A stretch of 64,000 nucleotides of DNA from Rhodobacterales bacterium LSUCC0387 (GTDB lineage: Bacteria > Pseudomonadota > Alphaproteobacteria > Rhodobacterales > Rhodobacteraceae): NCBI GenBank assembly GCA_015689775.1, contig WVSR01000001.1:1117501-1181500 (forward strand), written 5' to 3'. A program made the position numbers and the translations under genes. Under the pieces are notes generated by a model. It made no database searches and was not told the origin of the DNA. It saw only the letters and a program-made list of their open reading frames with translations. How positions within the stretch are numbered: position 1 is the stretch's first letter; each line of letters opens with the position of its first letter. Positions 29,275 through 38,590 of this stretch are shown here, piece after piece.

Positions 29275-30435
29275 GTGTCATATAAAAAGCTAAAAATTTT
29301 GATGGTTATGGACTCATTCTCTGCCGGAGGGGCCCAAAGAGTTGTTCTGGACTTGCTTCGTGCCGCCGCTGCGGATGGCCACGATGTTTATTTGGCCGTT
29401 TCCATTGCAAAGGGAGAATTATTGCAAGATTTGCCCGATGATGTTCCAGTGTTTGAGTATGGCAAATACCGCGGTTTACATCATGTCGTAAATTTGAAAA
29501 ATTTTTTTGCAAGAGTTTGTGTTGAAAATAAAATCGATGTAATATTTTCAAATATGACGCAAATTAATAAAGCTGTGCTAAGAGCTAATCTTCTGTATAG
29601 ATTAGCCCCTCCTGTTTTTGTAATTGAGCATACCAACATAACTCGATATACTAATGTTAGGCGCTCTTTTTGGAAAAGTTTATTGCGTCCAATTGAACTA
29701 TCCTATTTGTATAGAGCTGCGGCGGGAGTGATAGCTGTTTCAGATGAGATATGTGAAGAGGTTGCTTCAATTTTAAAATTAAACCGAAGTAGTATTACTA
29801 CTATTCATAATCCAATTAGTATTAAATCAAACTATGTTTCTGGTCCAATCGATAAGTGTTCCGGAGCCTCGGATAAGACCTTCATTTCTGTTGGACGTTT
29901 GGATGATGTTAAGAATTTTTCTCTTCTTATTAATGCGTTTTGGGCGGTGAGGTCGCTCCGTGAGGGTTATAACGATTCCTTAATTATTGTTGGCGATGGC
30001 GGACAATTCGAAGATTTAAAGTGTCTAGTTTCTGAACTTAAGCTGAATGATGCAGTTGAATTTACCGGCTTTACTAAGAATGTTTGCAAATATCTGGTAA
30101 GGGCGGACTTCTTTGTTTCATCATCAAGGCACGAAGGCTTTCCCTTGGCAATGCTGGAGGCGGTGACTAATGGGTTACCTTGCGTTGCAACCTCAACTAC
30201 CGGTTCGAGAGAGTTGTCTAGATATATTGGCTGTATTAATCTTGTTGAAGATCACACTATTTCTGCACTAAGCGCTGCAATGATTGAGGCTATCAATGAC
30301 ACAGAGCTATATGTGTCCAGAGATGACTTAAACTTTATACAAAAATTGCAGCCTGATAAAATTTTCCAAGAATACAAAAATTTTGTAAATAAAAAAATAA
30401 ATTTTAATGATAATAAATATTATAGTGAACATTGA
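29275..30435 (+). CDS. Glycosyltransferase family 4
   Basis: A 386-residue GT-B protein with a GTG start. KILMVMDSFSAGGAQRVVLD is the typical GT4 N-terminus, and SVGRLDDVKNFSLL, VGDGGQFEDL and EGFPLAMLEAVTNG (E-x7-E) form the donor site. The last 20 residues are Asn/Lys-rich and look like a low-complexity tail. It precedes the ligase gene by 12 bp and probably acts late, on the LPS core or the terminal sugar. Confidence 0.86.
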   Translation: MSYKKLKILMVMDSFSAGGAQRVVLDLLRAAAADGHDVYLAVSIAKGELLQDLPDDVPVFEYGKYRGLHHVVNLKNFFARVCVENKIDVIFSNMTQINKAVLRANLLYRLAPPVFVIEHTNITRYTNVRRSFWKSLLRPIELSYLYRAAAGVIAVSDEICEEVASILKLNRSSITTIHNPISIKSNYVSGPIDKCSGASDKTFISVGRLDDVKNFSLLINAFWAVRSLREGYNDSLIIVGDGGQFEDLKCLVSELKLNDAVEFTGFTKNVCKYLVRADFFVSSSRHEGFPLAMLEAVTNGLPCVATSTTGSRELSRYIGCINLVEDHTISALSAAMIEAINDTELYVSRDDLNFIQKLQPDKIFQEYKNFVNKKINFNDNKYYSEH

Positions 30436-30447
30436 GAAAGTTATAAA

Positions 30448-31734
30448 GTGAATAAAGTTTTTGATCAGATTTCTAATTTTAATGTGGAGCGCAAAGCTAC
30501 TAACGTCGAGTGTTTTTTTCTTGCGGTCGTCCTGTTGTCACTACCTATTTCTGAAGCATTGAAGAATGTTGGAAGCTTGTGTTTTATTATAAGTTTCATC
30601 GTTCAATCTATACGACTTTGTAGCTTCGGAAGGAATAATCCTTTTGAGGTACCATTGTTAGGCCTGATCCTTGTTTTGTGGGTTGCTCCTTTAACCTCGG
30701 AATATGGCGGAATAGTTGTGCCACTTTCATCTGCGCACAGGTGGACATTGATAGGATTGTTGGCGTTGATATCATCTCGTCTTGGATACAGCGCGCCTCA
30801 AATTAAAATTTTGTTTGCTGCTGTTCTTGTTGGAGGCGTATTTGCGGTCCTGGAAAGTTTTCACTCATGGTTATTGAATGATCGGACCTACCCAGAATTT
30901 CGTTCCGTGGGACATGTTAACCACTCGTCAATGTACGCATTGATCCCTTTGGCTGTCGGCTTGTCTTTTTTAGCATTGCACTCTTTTTCATTGCGAATCC
31001 TCGGCTTTGTTGCTGTGGCTAGTTGCCTAGCGTACGTGCCTCCAGCGCGCAGTTTTGTTGGATTGGCCGCGGCTTTTTGGGTGATTGTGGCAGCTGCGTC
31101 TATCTATGCTTGGATCTCTTACCAGGCCCGTGTCTTGGTGGCGGCGGGTATATTTTTGACGGCATTGGTGATCGCTTTTTTAATCTCTCCGATTGGTGAA
31201 GGGTTCCGATCTGAAGCGGAGCACCTTTTAAGCACTGGCGAGTTATTGTCTGGGCGAGATAAAATTTTTAATTCAGCGGTCGAAGTTTGGGATCGAAACC
31301 CCATTTTTGGTACCGGCCTGCGTAGCTTTGGCATCGCTACGGCAGAGAACGTTGTGCGTGCCGAAGTTGAGGCAGATGGGCGCAACTACGAAGCGCTTAA
31401 ATCCAATTATTGGTTTTATGGTCATGGTCATAATCTTTGGATGACTATATTGATTGAGCGAGGCCTATTTGGAATTTTTATGCTGGCTTGGCTTTTGATT
31501 TCTTATTTTCGTACTTTTGTCCCATTGGCTGTCAGGCGCAATAATGTTGTCACTCCTTTAGAGCGCTCAGCGGCTGTCTCCGCTAGTTTGGTGGCATTAG
31601 GTTTTTTTATCTCGGGACTTGGGAACACTACAATGATCAATGAACATGGTATGGCTGGTATGGCAGTTATTGCAATTTCGTGGGGCTTTTTGCGGGAAAA
31701 TGGTTCATTTGATCAAACAAATAAGAACATATAA
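30448..31734 (+). CDS. O-antigen ligase family protein (WaaL/Wzy superfamily)
   Basis: A 428-residue membrane protein with about ten to twelve helices and a GTG start. The periplasmic loop contains GRDKIFNSAVEVWDRNPIF, GTGLRSFGIA and GHGHNLWMTILIERGL. The His in the HGHNLW motif is typical of O-antigen ligases. It would join the finished polysaccharide to lipid A-core on the periplasmic side. Being separate from the Wzy-like gene at 15366 supports polymerase and ligase as distinct proteins, but the two roles could be swapped. Confidence 0.8.
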   Translation: MNKVFDQISNFNVERKATNVECFFLAVVLLSLPISEALKNVGSLCFIISFIVQSIRLCSFGRNNPFEVPLLGLILVLWVAPLTSEYGGIVVPLSSAHRWTLIGLLALISSRLGYSAPQIKILFAAVLVGGVFAVLESFHSWLLNDRTYPEFRSVGHVNHSSMYALIPLAVGLSFLALHSFSLRILGFVAVASCLAYVPPARSFVGLAAAFWVIVAAASIYAWISYQARVLVAAGIFLTALVIAFLISPIGEGFRSEAEHLLSTGELLSGRDKIFNSAVEVWDRNPIFGTGLRSFGIATAENVVRAEVEADGRNYEALKSNYWFYGHGHNLWMTILIERGLFGIFMLAWLLISYFRTFVPLAVRRNNVVTPLERSAAVSASLVALGFFISGLGNTTMINEHGMAGMAVIAISWGFLRENGSFDQTNKNI

Positions 31735-32078
31735 CTTATGTGCTGATCGGGTGGTCTACACACTGTTCTAAAAAATTTTAAAATACGACAAGTTTTTTAG
31801 CGTAGGGCTACGATGATTTTCATTCTAGGATGGCAACAGAAGCCACAGAATAATGCAAGCATATGTTCAATTCAGGTGTAGTAGAAAAGGTGAAATTCAA
31901 GTAATGTTAGCAAAATAGTTAAAAAACGCAAACATACTTACCCAGAGTGTTGTCAGTTTTTTTGAAATATATTAACTGTATTTCGTTATCGCTGGCGAAG
32001 TGCTTACACCGTTTTCTGATGTGTTCACGTGAATTTAATGCGCCATATTTTGCATGTTTTGACTAAGGATACGTTCAG
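31735..32078. other. Non-coding gap upstream of galU
   Basis: This 344-bp A+T-rich stretch contains no supported gene. It holds a perfect 8-bp inverted repeat, CTAAAAAA (31768-31775) and TTTTTTAG (31793-31800), which is too weak for a classical terminator. The promoter for galU should be in its right half. Confidence 0.5.
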
Positions 32079-32900
32079 ATGCGTTTGTTACGTAAGGCTG
32101 TATTTCCGGTGGCGGGCTTCGGTACGCGCTTTCTGCCGGCCACAAAAGCTATGCCAAAGGAGCTGCTTCCGATTGTTGATAAACCTTTGATTCAGTATGC
32201 AGCTGAGGAAGCCATTGCTGCAGGTATCGACACACTTATTTTTGTGACTGGGCGTAACAAGCGGGCTATTGAGGATCACTTCGATAATAATCAAGAGCTT
32301 GAGATGACATTGCGTGCCAAGGGAAAGCACGATCAGGCCGATATGGTTAAAAACATCCTACCTGAGGGTGTGGAATGCATCTTCGTTAGACAGGCGGAGC
32401 AACTCGGCTTGGGACATGCAGTCCTTTGTGCAGAGCGAGTTGTGGGAGACGAGCCATTTGCCGTTCTTCTTGCCGACGATTTTTTGACAAGTTTTCCAGG
32501 AATGGGAGTAACAGCTGATCTAATCGAAGCTTTTAACACGTCTGGGAAAACGCAATTGAGTGTCATGGAGGTGCTTGGTTCCGACATTTCAAAATATGGC
32601 GTAGTAGTGCCGGGCGACACTGCAGGCTCGGTCAGTGGGCTTATTGAGAAGCCTAGCGCAGAAAATGCTCCTTCAAACTTAGCTAGCATCGGACGCTATG
32701 TTCTTACGCCGCAAATCTTTGATATTTTGCGGACGCAACCTAGCGGCGCAGGCGGAGAGATCCAGCTTGCCGACGCGATTAACACGCAGGCCGCAGCTGG
32801 AAATGTCCACGCTGTAACACTTCGAGGTCGACGCTTTGACTGTGGTAGCGTCGAAGGCTATCTCGATGCCATTATGGAAGTGGCCCGGGATCGAAGTTAG
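32079..32900 (+). CDS. galU: UTP-glucose-1-phosphate uridylyltransferase
   Basis: GalU makes UDP-glucose from UTP and glucose-1-phosphate. The protein shows the signature PVAGFGTRFLPATKAMPKE, DEPFAVLLADDFL (metal/substrate Asp), LIEKP and FDCGSVEGYLDA. It has 273 residues, somewhat shorter than the usual 290-300, ending soon after the last conserved block, so only the variable C-terminal tail is missing. It stands alone between the ligase and the LptD-like gene. Confidence 0.93.
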   Translation: MRLLRKAVFPVAGFGTRFLPATKAMPKELLPIVDKPLIQYAAEEAIAAGIDTLIFVTGRNKRAIEDHFDNNQELEMTLRAKGKHDQADMVKNILPEGVECIFVRQAEQLGLGHAVLCAERVVGDEPFAVLLADDFLTSFPGMGVTADLIEAFNTSGKTQLSVMEVLGSDISKYGVVVPGDTAGSVSGLIEKPSAENAPSNLASIGRYVLTPQIFDILRTQPSGAGGEIQLADAINTQAAAGNVHAVTLRGRRFDCGSVEGYLDAIMEVARDRS

Positions 32901-33192
32901 TTTATCAAAGCGCAGTCCCAACTTAATCGTGCTAGGTAACGTAGCAGTATAGCGCTGATCGTATATAAAAAGACGTTTTTAGACCCACGTATAGCATCCA
33001 TTTTCGAATTAAAATCAGCGCGTTTGTCGTTGAAGAACACAAATTGATTGTGTTTCATTCTTAAGATGCAAGGTATGCTTGCTTCGGCTGGCGTCTTTTG
33101 ACCTTTTCTAGTGCAGTGCGAACGAATGCAAACTTGGCTTTGTGTTCTGGCTTGTTTACGTTCGTCGAGACTCATCTTGGTAAAGGTTTCCC

Positions 33193-35595
33193 GTGTTCTA
33201 TCAGCTATCTAAAAAACTAAGAGATAGTGTGACTTTATTTGGCCTAGGTCTCGCTGTGTTCGGTTCAGCTTCCTATGTTGTGGCGCAAGGCTTGGAGCCG
33301 GATAATCCGGCCTTACCGTCTACTATGATTGCTGATGACCTCTACTTCGATCAAGAGCAACAGTTTTACCACGCCACCGGAAACGTACAAATTTTCATTG
33401 AGGGGCTGGAGCTTCGGGCGCCCAGCGTCGCATACGATGTGTTATCCAATCGCGTGATTGTAGACGGCCCGCTGGTGCTGATTGATGAGGCAGGCCAGCA
33501 GACGCTCTATGGTGATTTTGCAGACATGTCTTCCGATCTTAGAGACGGTGTTATTACGTCTGCTCGGCAATTGATCGACCAAAATATGCAAATTGCGTCG
33601 GATCAACTGGTGCGGCGTGATGGCCGCTACACTGAGTTAGAATATGTAAGGGCGTCTGCCTGCGAGGTGTGTGCGGAAAACGCAATACCACTTTGGGAAT
33701 TGCGCGCGCGACGTGCTGTGCATGACCAAGAAGCTCGAACAGTTACATATCACAACGCTCAGCTGCGAATAGCTGGCTACCAAGTGCTCTACTCGCCATG
33801 GCTGCGGACGCCCGATCCAACTGTCCAGCGGGCGAACGGCTTCTTGGCGCCGATATATTCGATCAATTCACGTTTAGGGACGCATGTTGGCCTTCCGTAT
33901 TTCCGGATGTTGGGTGACAGTGCGGACATCACAGTCACGCCGATGGTTACAGTCGACGGAGGGCGCGATGCCGGCAACTATCTCCTGCGGACGTTGCGTG
34001 GACGTTATCGTCAGGCCTTTAGCGATGGCTATATCGAAATGCACGGAGCCCTGAGCCAAGATGACCTCACCCGCGATGACCTTCGGGCGTTATTGTTTTC
34101 AAATGGACGCTTTGAATTGGACAATGGCTTTAACTTGTTGTTCCAGAGCCAGTCTTCAAGCGATCGTGCATATATCGGGACATACGATTTCTTTGCCGAT
34201 CATATTACCACATTCGGCAATGACGACGTCGTTTTCAACGAAGATCGACTGAATAATTTCTTAAGGTTTTCTCGTCGGGATAGTGATGAGTTGATCGCGT
34301 TTGATTACACTGGCTTCTCAGCATTGCGAGATCCTAATTACACATATGATGGGCCAAACAGAGTTCTAAACTCTCAGTGGACGTTGTTTGAAAACTTTGA
34401 TGGCGTGCCTGGGAATTTCACCTTAAATTTTGGGGCTCAGGCGAATTATAATGAATTTGGTCCCACCAATTCACGTCAGAGAGACATAAATCGACTGACC
34501 GCCAATTTGCGGTGGAATGATACTTGGCAGGCCGGCGAAGTGCTGCGCATAGACAGCGACGCGTCGATATTTCTTGATGAGTATGGCATTCACGACGACG
34601 CGACCAATCCTGACGGTCAGTCATCCTCAAGTGGCGTCGTGTCTACGCGGCTCAGTTGGCCTTTCCGATTTGATACCGAAGGTGGGTCGACGCATTCGAT
34701 TACGCCATCCGTTGGATTTGTATCTTTTTCTGCGGGTGACGTGACGATGCCGTCTGTTGATGGGTCTATCGATGATATAGACCCATTTAATTACTCCTCG
34801 CTGGGGCGCTTTCGCCGCGTAAATCGAAGTCAATCGGCGCAACATGACGTGACGGCGAGCGATATTGATTTGACGTATCGCTTCGAGACGGCGTCTAGGT
34901 ACTACATTGGTGGCTCGGCGGAGCGAGACTTCATACTGTCGACGGATAATTCGGCCCTCACTGAGGGTGAGCTGTACGCAACGCGCTTTGGCAAAAATGG
35001 CGGAGACTTTCAGTTCTCGGTAATTAGCCAATTCAATCCCGAGTTCGACAGAATATCTGACCGTGTCACGGCATCGCGAAATTTCGATTTTCTAACCCTA
35101 ACTGGAAATTATCACAGAGTTGATAGCGACGAAGCCATCGGCAGCCCCGACGAAGTGCGTAGGTGGGGACTTGGTCTGACTGCCGAAATTACTCCGCAGA
35201 TCGATGCAAGTCTTGGCTTGACCTCCGACAGATACGAGAACGAGCGGTCCTACACGGAGGGTGTCATTCGCTTCGACAATGATATCGATTGGAACTCGTC
35301 CCTGAGCTGGGTTTATGACCGCGACAGCAATACCTATGACGATCTTCGTTTTGTTATCGGCCATTCGCTCGATTGGGGTGGTAACATTTCTGCGCTCTAC
35401 GCGAGAGAGGATGACACGGTCCGGCGTTACGGCTTGTCGCTCAACTACGAAAACGAGTGTGTGTTGATGCGGGCACAAATCACACGTGTGGATAATCGCG
35501 TAACAAATCTCGATCCAATTACAGAATTCTCTCTGAATTTTGAGTTGGGCGCATTTGGACGCGGGAATGGGTCCCAAATTCAAAGGTGTAATTGA
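33193..35595 (+). CDS. lptD: LptD/OstA-family LPS-assembly outer-membrane protein
   Basis: The 800-residue protein starts at GTG with TAAAGG six bases upstream. A signal peptide ends near VVA|Q at residue 31. Residues about 45-150 are the OstA-like periplasmic domain (YFDQEQQFYHATGNVQI), followed by LWELRARRAVHDQEARTV and PDPTVQRANGFLAP, conserved in alphaproteobacterial LptD, and a long beta-barrel. Cysteines lie at about 157, 160, 756 and 799, compatible with N- to C-terminal disulfides. It would insert LPS in the outer leaflet. The usual surA/pdxA neighbours are absent, so it may be a second, island-specific copy; symbol given for the family. Confidence 0.85.
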   Translation: MFYQLSKKLRDSVTLFGLGLAVFGSASYVVAQGLEPDNPALPSTMIADDLYFDQEQQFYHATGNVQIFIEGLELRAPSVAYDVLSNRVIVDGPLVLIDEAGQQTLYGDFADMSSDLRDGVITSARQLIDQNMQIASDQLVRRDGRYTELEYVRASACEVCAENAIPLWELRARRAVHDQEARTVTYHNAQLRIAGYQVLYSPWLRTPDPTVQRANGFLAPIYSINSRLGTHVGLPYFRMLGDSADITVTPMVTVDGGRDAGNYLLRTLRGRYRQAFSDGYIEMHGALSQDDLTRDDLRALLFSNGRFELDNGFNLLFQSQSSSDRAYIGTYDFFADHITTFGNDDVVFNEDRLNNFLRFSRRDSDELIAFDYTGFSALRDPNYTYDGPNRVLNSQWTLFENFDGVPGNFTLNFGAQANYNEFGPTNSRQRDINRLTANLRWNDTWQAGEVLRIDSDASIFLDEYGIHDDATNPDGQSSSSGVVSTRLSWPFRFDTEGGSTHSITPSVGFVSFSAGDVTMPSVDGSIDDIDPFNYSSLGRFRRVNRSQSAQHDVTASDIDLTYRFETASRYYIGGSAERDFILSTDNSALTEGELYATRFGKNGGDFQFSVISQFNPEFDRISDRVTASRNFDFLTLTGNYHRVDSDEAIGSPDEVRRWGLGLTAEITPQIDASLGLTSDRYENERSYTEGVIRFDNDIDWNSSLSWVYDRDSNTYDDLRFVIGHSLDWGGNISALYAREDDTVRRYGLSLNYENECVLMRAQITRVDNRVTNLDPITEFSLNFELGAFGRGNGSQIQRCN

Positions 35596-35664
35596 TGCTA
35601 GGGTGGACTATGTTGTCTGCCGTATTGGTTGATTGCGGTTTGTTTAATAAATTGGAAAAAACCA

Positions 35665-36171
35665 ATGTTCAAAGGATTGAGTGAGTGGTATGTGGTGCAA
35701 TTCAAACCCAATTCGCACAATATTGCATTGCGCAATTTGAACCGCCAAGGGTTTGAAACTTTCCTGCCGATGCTGAGTGTCACGTCCCGCGTTGGGTCGC
35801 GGTTTGTGTCCAAGTCCCGCCCGGTTTTCCCGGGCTATCTCTTTGTGGCGCTAGATGCGGGGCAGGGCGCGTGGCGCAAGATCAACTCGACCTATGGTGT
35901 GGCGCGTATCGTTTCCTTCGCGGGGCAGCCAAGTCCCGTGCCACATGATTTGGTCGCGGGATTGCAGGCGCGGTGCGATGATGCGGGGGTTTTGACAGCA
36001 GCCAGTGATCTGGCGCCGCGAGATCAAGTGACCATGCAACAGGGCCCGTTCTCGCAATTCGTGGCGACAGTGGAGAGCTTGGATGAAGATCAGCGCGTTT
36101 GGGTTTTGATTGACCTGATGGGGCAAAAGACCCGCATCAATGTCGCGCACGAGGATCTAACAAAGATCTAA
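35665..36171 (+). CDS. NusG/RfaH-like transcription antitermination protein
   Basis: From the ATG at 35665 the protein has 168 residues; a further ATG at 35629 would add twelve with no family similarity. WYVVQFKPNSHNIALRNLNRQGFETFLPM is represented in two halves: the NGN domain (residues 8-110) and, after a linker, a KOW domain with MQQGPFSQFVATVE near residue 123. The length, absence of secE/rplK neighbours and place at the end of an LPS island point to an RfaH-type paralogue that lets polymerase read long surface-polysaccharide operons, rather than housekeeping NusG. A bidirectional hairpin follows. Confidence 0.85.
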   Translation: MFKGLSEWYVVQFKPNSHNIALRNLNRQGFETFLPMLSVTSRVGSRFVSKSRPVFPGYLFVALDAGQGAWRKINSTYGVARIVSFAGQPSPVPHDLVAGLQARCDDAGVLTAASDLAPRDQVTMQQGPFSQFVATVESLDEDQRVWVLIDLMGQKTRINVAHEDLTKI

Positions 36172-36177
36172 ATTAAA

Positions 36178-36200
36178 AGCGGCCCCGCGAGGGGGCTGCT
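36178..36200. terminator. Hairpin terminator between antiterminator gene and TRAP permease
   Basis: The segment AGCGGCCCC, loop GCGAG, GGGGCTGCT forms a 9-bp stem with one G-T pair. On the minus strand it is followed by TTTTAATTT, so it best serves the TRAP permease transcript; on the plus strand the T-run is short. The two genes converge with 37 bp between stops. Confidence 0.75.
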
Positions 36201-36208
36201 TTCGTGGA

Positions 36209-38551
36209 TCAATCTAGACCTTTGACATCTATCTGAGCATCAGCCTTTGGCTGGAACAGCTTTTGGATCAGATAGACCCCAACTGCGCCGCCAAGGCCGA
36301 TCAGATCCGTCCACAACCCGCCTTCAATCATGAATAGCGCTGCCGCGATGAGGATGGTGCGCAAGAACCAAGGGTTGCGCGCACCCATAAACCAGCCTTG
36401 CACACCCGAGGACAACAGGAACACGCCAAAAATGGCGGTTGCGCCTGCGCGCAGGATTTCAAGCGTGGTGCCATCCATCAGCAAGGCTGAATTGTAGAAG
36501 AACATGAAGGGCACGATGAACGCGGCGATCCCAATTTTAAACGAGGCCACCGATGTCTCCATTGCATTCGCACCCGAGATCCCCGCCGCCGCATAAGAGG
36601 CCAGAGCCACAGGTGGTGTAATGGCCGAGACAACAGCGAAATAGAACACAAAGAAATGCGCGGTCAGCTGCGGAATACCAAGTTCAACTAGGCCCGGTGC
36701 CACCACCGAGGCCGCTACTGCATATGCGGCTGTGGTGGGCATGCCCATCCCCAGAAGGATTGCGATACACATCGCAAAGAACAGCGCCAGAACTTGGCTC
36801 ACACCCGCCAAATCCAACAACAAGGACGAGAAGCGCGCGCCAACACCTGTCAGGCTTATGACACCAACGATGACGCCCGCACATGCACAAACCGCGATGA
36901 TCTGAATGGCCATGACACCTGCCAGCTCAAACGCCTTGACGATCTCACGCGGCCCCATACCCGCGACCGAAGCCGCAGGGAGGCTTTGTGGGAAGAAGCG
37001 CACCATCAACACAGGCATCCATGAAATGACGGCGGCACTGAGCGTGGCCAAGGTGCCCGCACGGATGACGGAATAGCCTTGGAACAATGCATAGATAAGT
37101 ATCAGGATGGGCAAGAACAGATAGAGCTGCTTCAAAAGCAGCTTCAATTTTGGCAGTTCATCTTCGCGCATTCCCCGCATGCCCAATTTTGCGGCTTCTA
37201 GGTCGACCATGAAATAGACCGACACGAAGTATAGGATCGCGGGAATGATCGCTGCGATTGCGATATCCTGATAGGGGATCCCTGTGATCTCGGCCATGAT
37301 GAACGCGCCTGCGCCCATGATGGGGGGCATGATCTGACCGCCCGTTGATGCGGCAGCCTCGACCGCACCAGCGGTTTTCCTGTGATAGCCCACCTTTTTC
37401 ATCAAGGGGATCGTCAGCGACCCTGTCGCCACAACGTTACCTGCGGAGGTGCCGTTGATCATGCCCATCAGGCCGCTTGCAAAAATGGCCACTTTGGCGG
37501 GGCCACCGCGGGCACGCCCTGCCGCTGCAAATGCGAAGTTCACGAAGTAATCACCCACCTTCGAGGCTTGGAGGAAAGCCGCAAATATGATGAAAAGGAT
37601 GATATATGTTGAGGATACTGCCGTGGTTGGCCCAAGAATGCCCGCATCCGAATAAAGATGGCCAAAGAAGCGGTGCCACGTATAGGGGTTGCGCACGGCC
37701 AAAATGCCCGGCAGCAAATGCGCCGTAAATGTGTAAACAAGAAACACGCCTGTGATGATAACCAAGGCCAGACCCGCCACGCGGCGTGTTAATTCCATGA
37801 TCATCGCCGTGCCCGCTGTCGCGGCAAAGGCCACACCGATTGGAACGAAGGGCGTGCCGACCGAATTGCGTGCCGCGGTTGAGAAAATGGGCACAAGATA
37901 GGCGGCGACCACAATTGCGCAGAGCGCCAGAACCAAGTCGCTGGTAGCAAAGCTATCGCGTGGCTTGCGTTCAAACCAACCCAAGATGATGGCGCCGATG
38001 GTCGCCACTAAGAGGGGCACGCCAAAGTTCCAAATCTCGGTTTCATAAATCTCTGTTCCGGGGAAGGCGGCCCATGACACAAGCCCACCCATTTCTGGCA
38101 ATGTGCCAGAGGAAATCAACCGCCCAAAGGACAACGCAGACCACAACGCCAACGCGGCGGGAATGAATAAAGCATAACCCGCTTTTGACAGAAGCGCTGT
38201 ATCTCCTGGAGCTTCTACTTTATCGCCCCAAGTGTAAGCAGCATAGAAGACAAAGCCCAAGACAAGCGCGCCTGCAATGTGAACAATTCGAAAATTCCAC
38301 GTTTCCAGCGGGAATTGCGGCAAGAGCGGCAGGTCTATGCCAGTCAAAGCTGAGATAGAAATCCCGTTCAAAGCGGCCATGTGGAACCCGGCATAGAGGG
38401 TTGCCAGGACAGCCACTGCGATCATACGAGGGCCTGCAAAAAGGCGGCGGTTACTCTCAACGGGTTCCTGATCTACACCTTCCGCTAAAACGGGGCCTGT
38501 TTCAGCGATCTCATTAAGTTCGCTGGCTTTGGTCTCTGAAGAATTAGTCAT
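36209..38551 (-). CDS. TRAP transporter fused permease (DctQM-type, TAXI partner)
   Basis: At 780 residues this is the fused form of the small and large TRAP membrane subunits. The first ~230 residues hold several helices (DctQ-like part), and the rest the DctM-like ion-coupled core with repeated helices and glycine-rich motifs such as GMGMPTTAAYAVAASVV and GLMGMINGTSAGNV. It imports an organic solute with Na+ or H+ gradient in concert with the TAXI binding protein encoded just upstream. A strong hairpin sits between the two genes. The C-terminal ~80 residues form an extra membrane region. Confidence 0.92.
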   Translation of the reverse strand: MTNSSETKASELNEIAETGPVLAEGVDQEPVESNRRLFAGPRMIAVAVLATLYAGFHMAALNGISISALTGIDLPLLPQFPLETWNFRIVHIAGALVLGFVFYAAYTWGDKVEAPGDTALLSKAGYALFIPAALALWSALSFGRLISSGTLPEMGGLVSWAAFPGTEIYETEIWNFGVPLLVATIGAIILGWFERKPRDSFATSDLVLALCAIVVAAYLVPIFSTAARNSVGTPFVPIGVAFAATAGTAMIMELTRRVAGLALVIITGVFLVYTFTAHLLPGILAVRNPYTWHRFFGHLYSDAGILGPTTAVSSTYIILFIIFAAFLQASKVGDYFVNFAFAAAGRARGGPAKVAIFASGLMGMINGTSAGNVVATGSLTIPLMKKVGYHRKTAGAVEAAASTGGQIMPPIMGAGAFIMAEITGIPYQDIAIAAIIPAILYFVSVYFMVDLEAAKLGMRGMREDELPKLKLLLKQLYLFLPILILIYALFQGYSVIRAGTLATLSAAVISWMPVLMVRFFPQSLPAASVAGMGPREIVKAFELAGVMAIQIIAVCACAGVIVGVISLTGVGARFSSLLLDLAGVSQVLALFFAMCIAILLGMGMPTTAAYAVAASVVAPGLVELGIPQLTAHFFVFYFAVVSAITPPVALASYAAAGISGANAMETSVASFKIGIAAFIVPFMFFYNSALLMDGTTLEILRAGATAIFGVFLLSSGVQGWFMGARNPWFLRTILIAAALFMIEGGLWTDLIGLGGAVGVYLIQKLFQPKADAQIDVKGLD

Positions 38552-38590
38552 GAGGTTTGCTTCCGCTCTGCCAGTAAGGGCAAAAGAAAA

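Noticed and set aside
31768-31800. CTAAAAAA/TTTTTTAG inverted repeat after the ligase gene as terminator
   Set aside because: Stem is only A-T pairs with a 17-base loop; too weak for a terminator.
32841-32852. A stretch in galU (GTGGTAGCGTCG) resembling the E. coli ops element for RfaH
   Set aside because: It encodes the conserved CGSVEG motif of GalU and is only a partial match, so it is explained by the protein.
32897-33175. 92-codon minus-strand ORF between galU and the LptD-like gene
   Set aside because: No recognisable domain or RBS; the gap is better read as the lptD leader.
1-35600. Search for insertion sequences, integrase or tRNA attachment site that would explain island mobility
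   Set aside because: No transposase, integrase, terminal repeat or tRNA gene was seen; acquisition is inferred from composition only.
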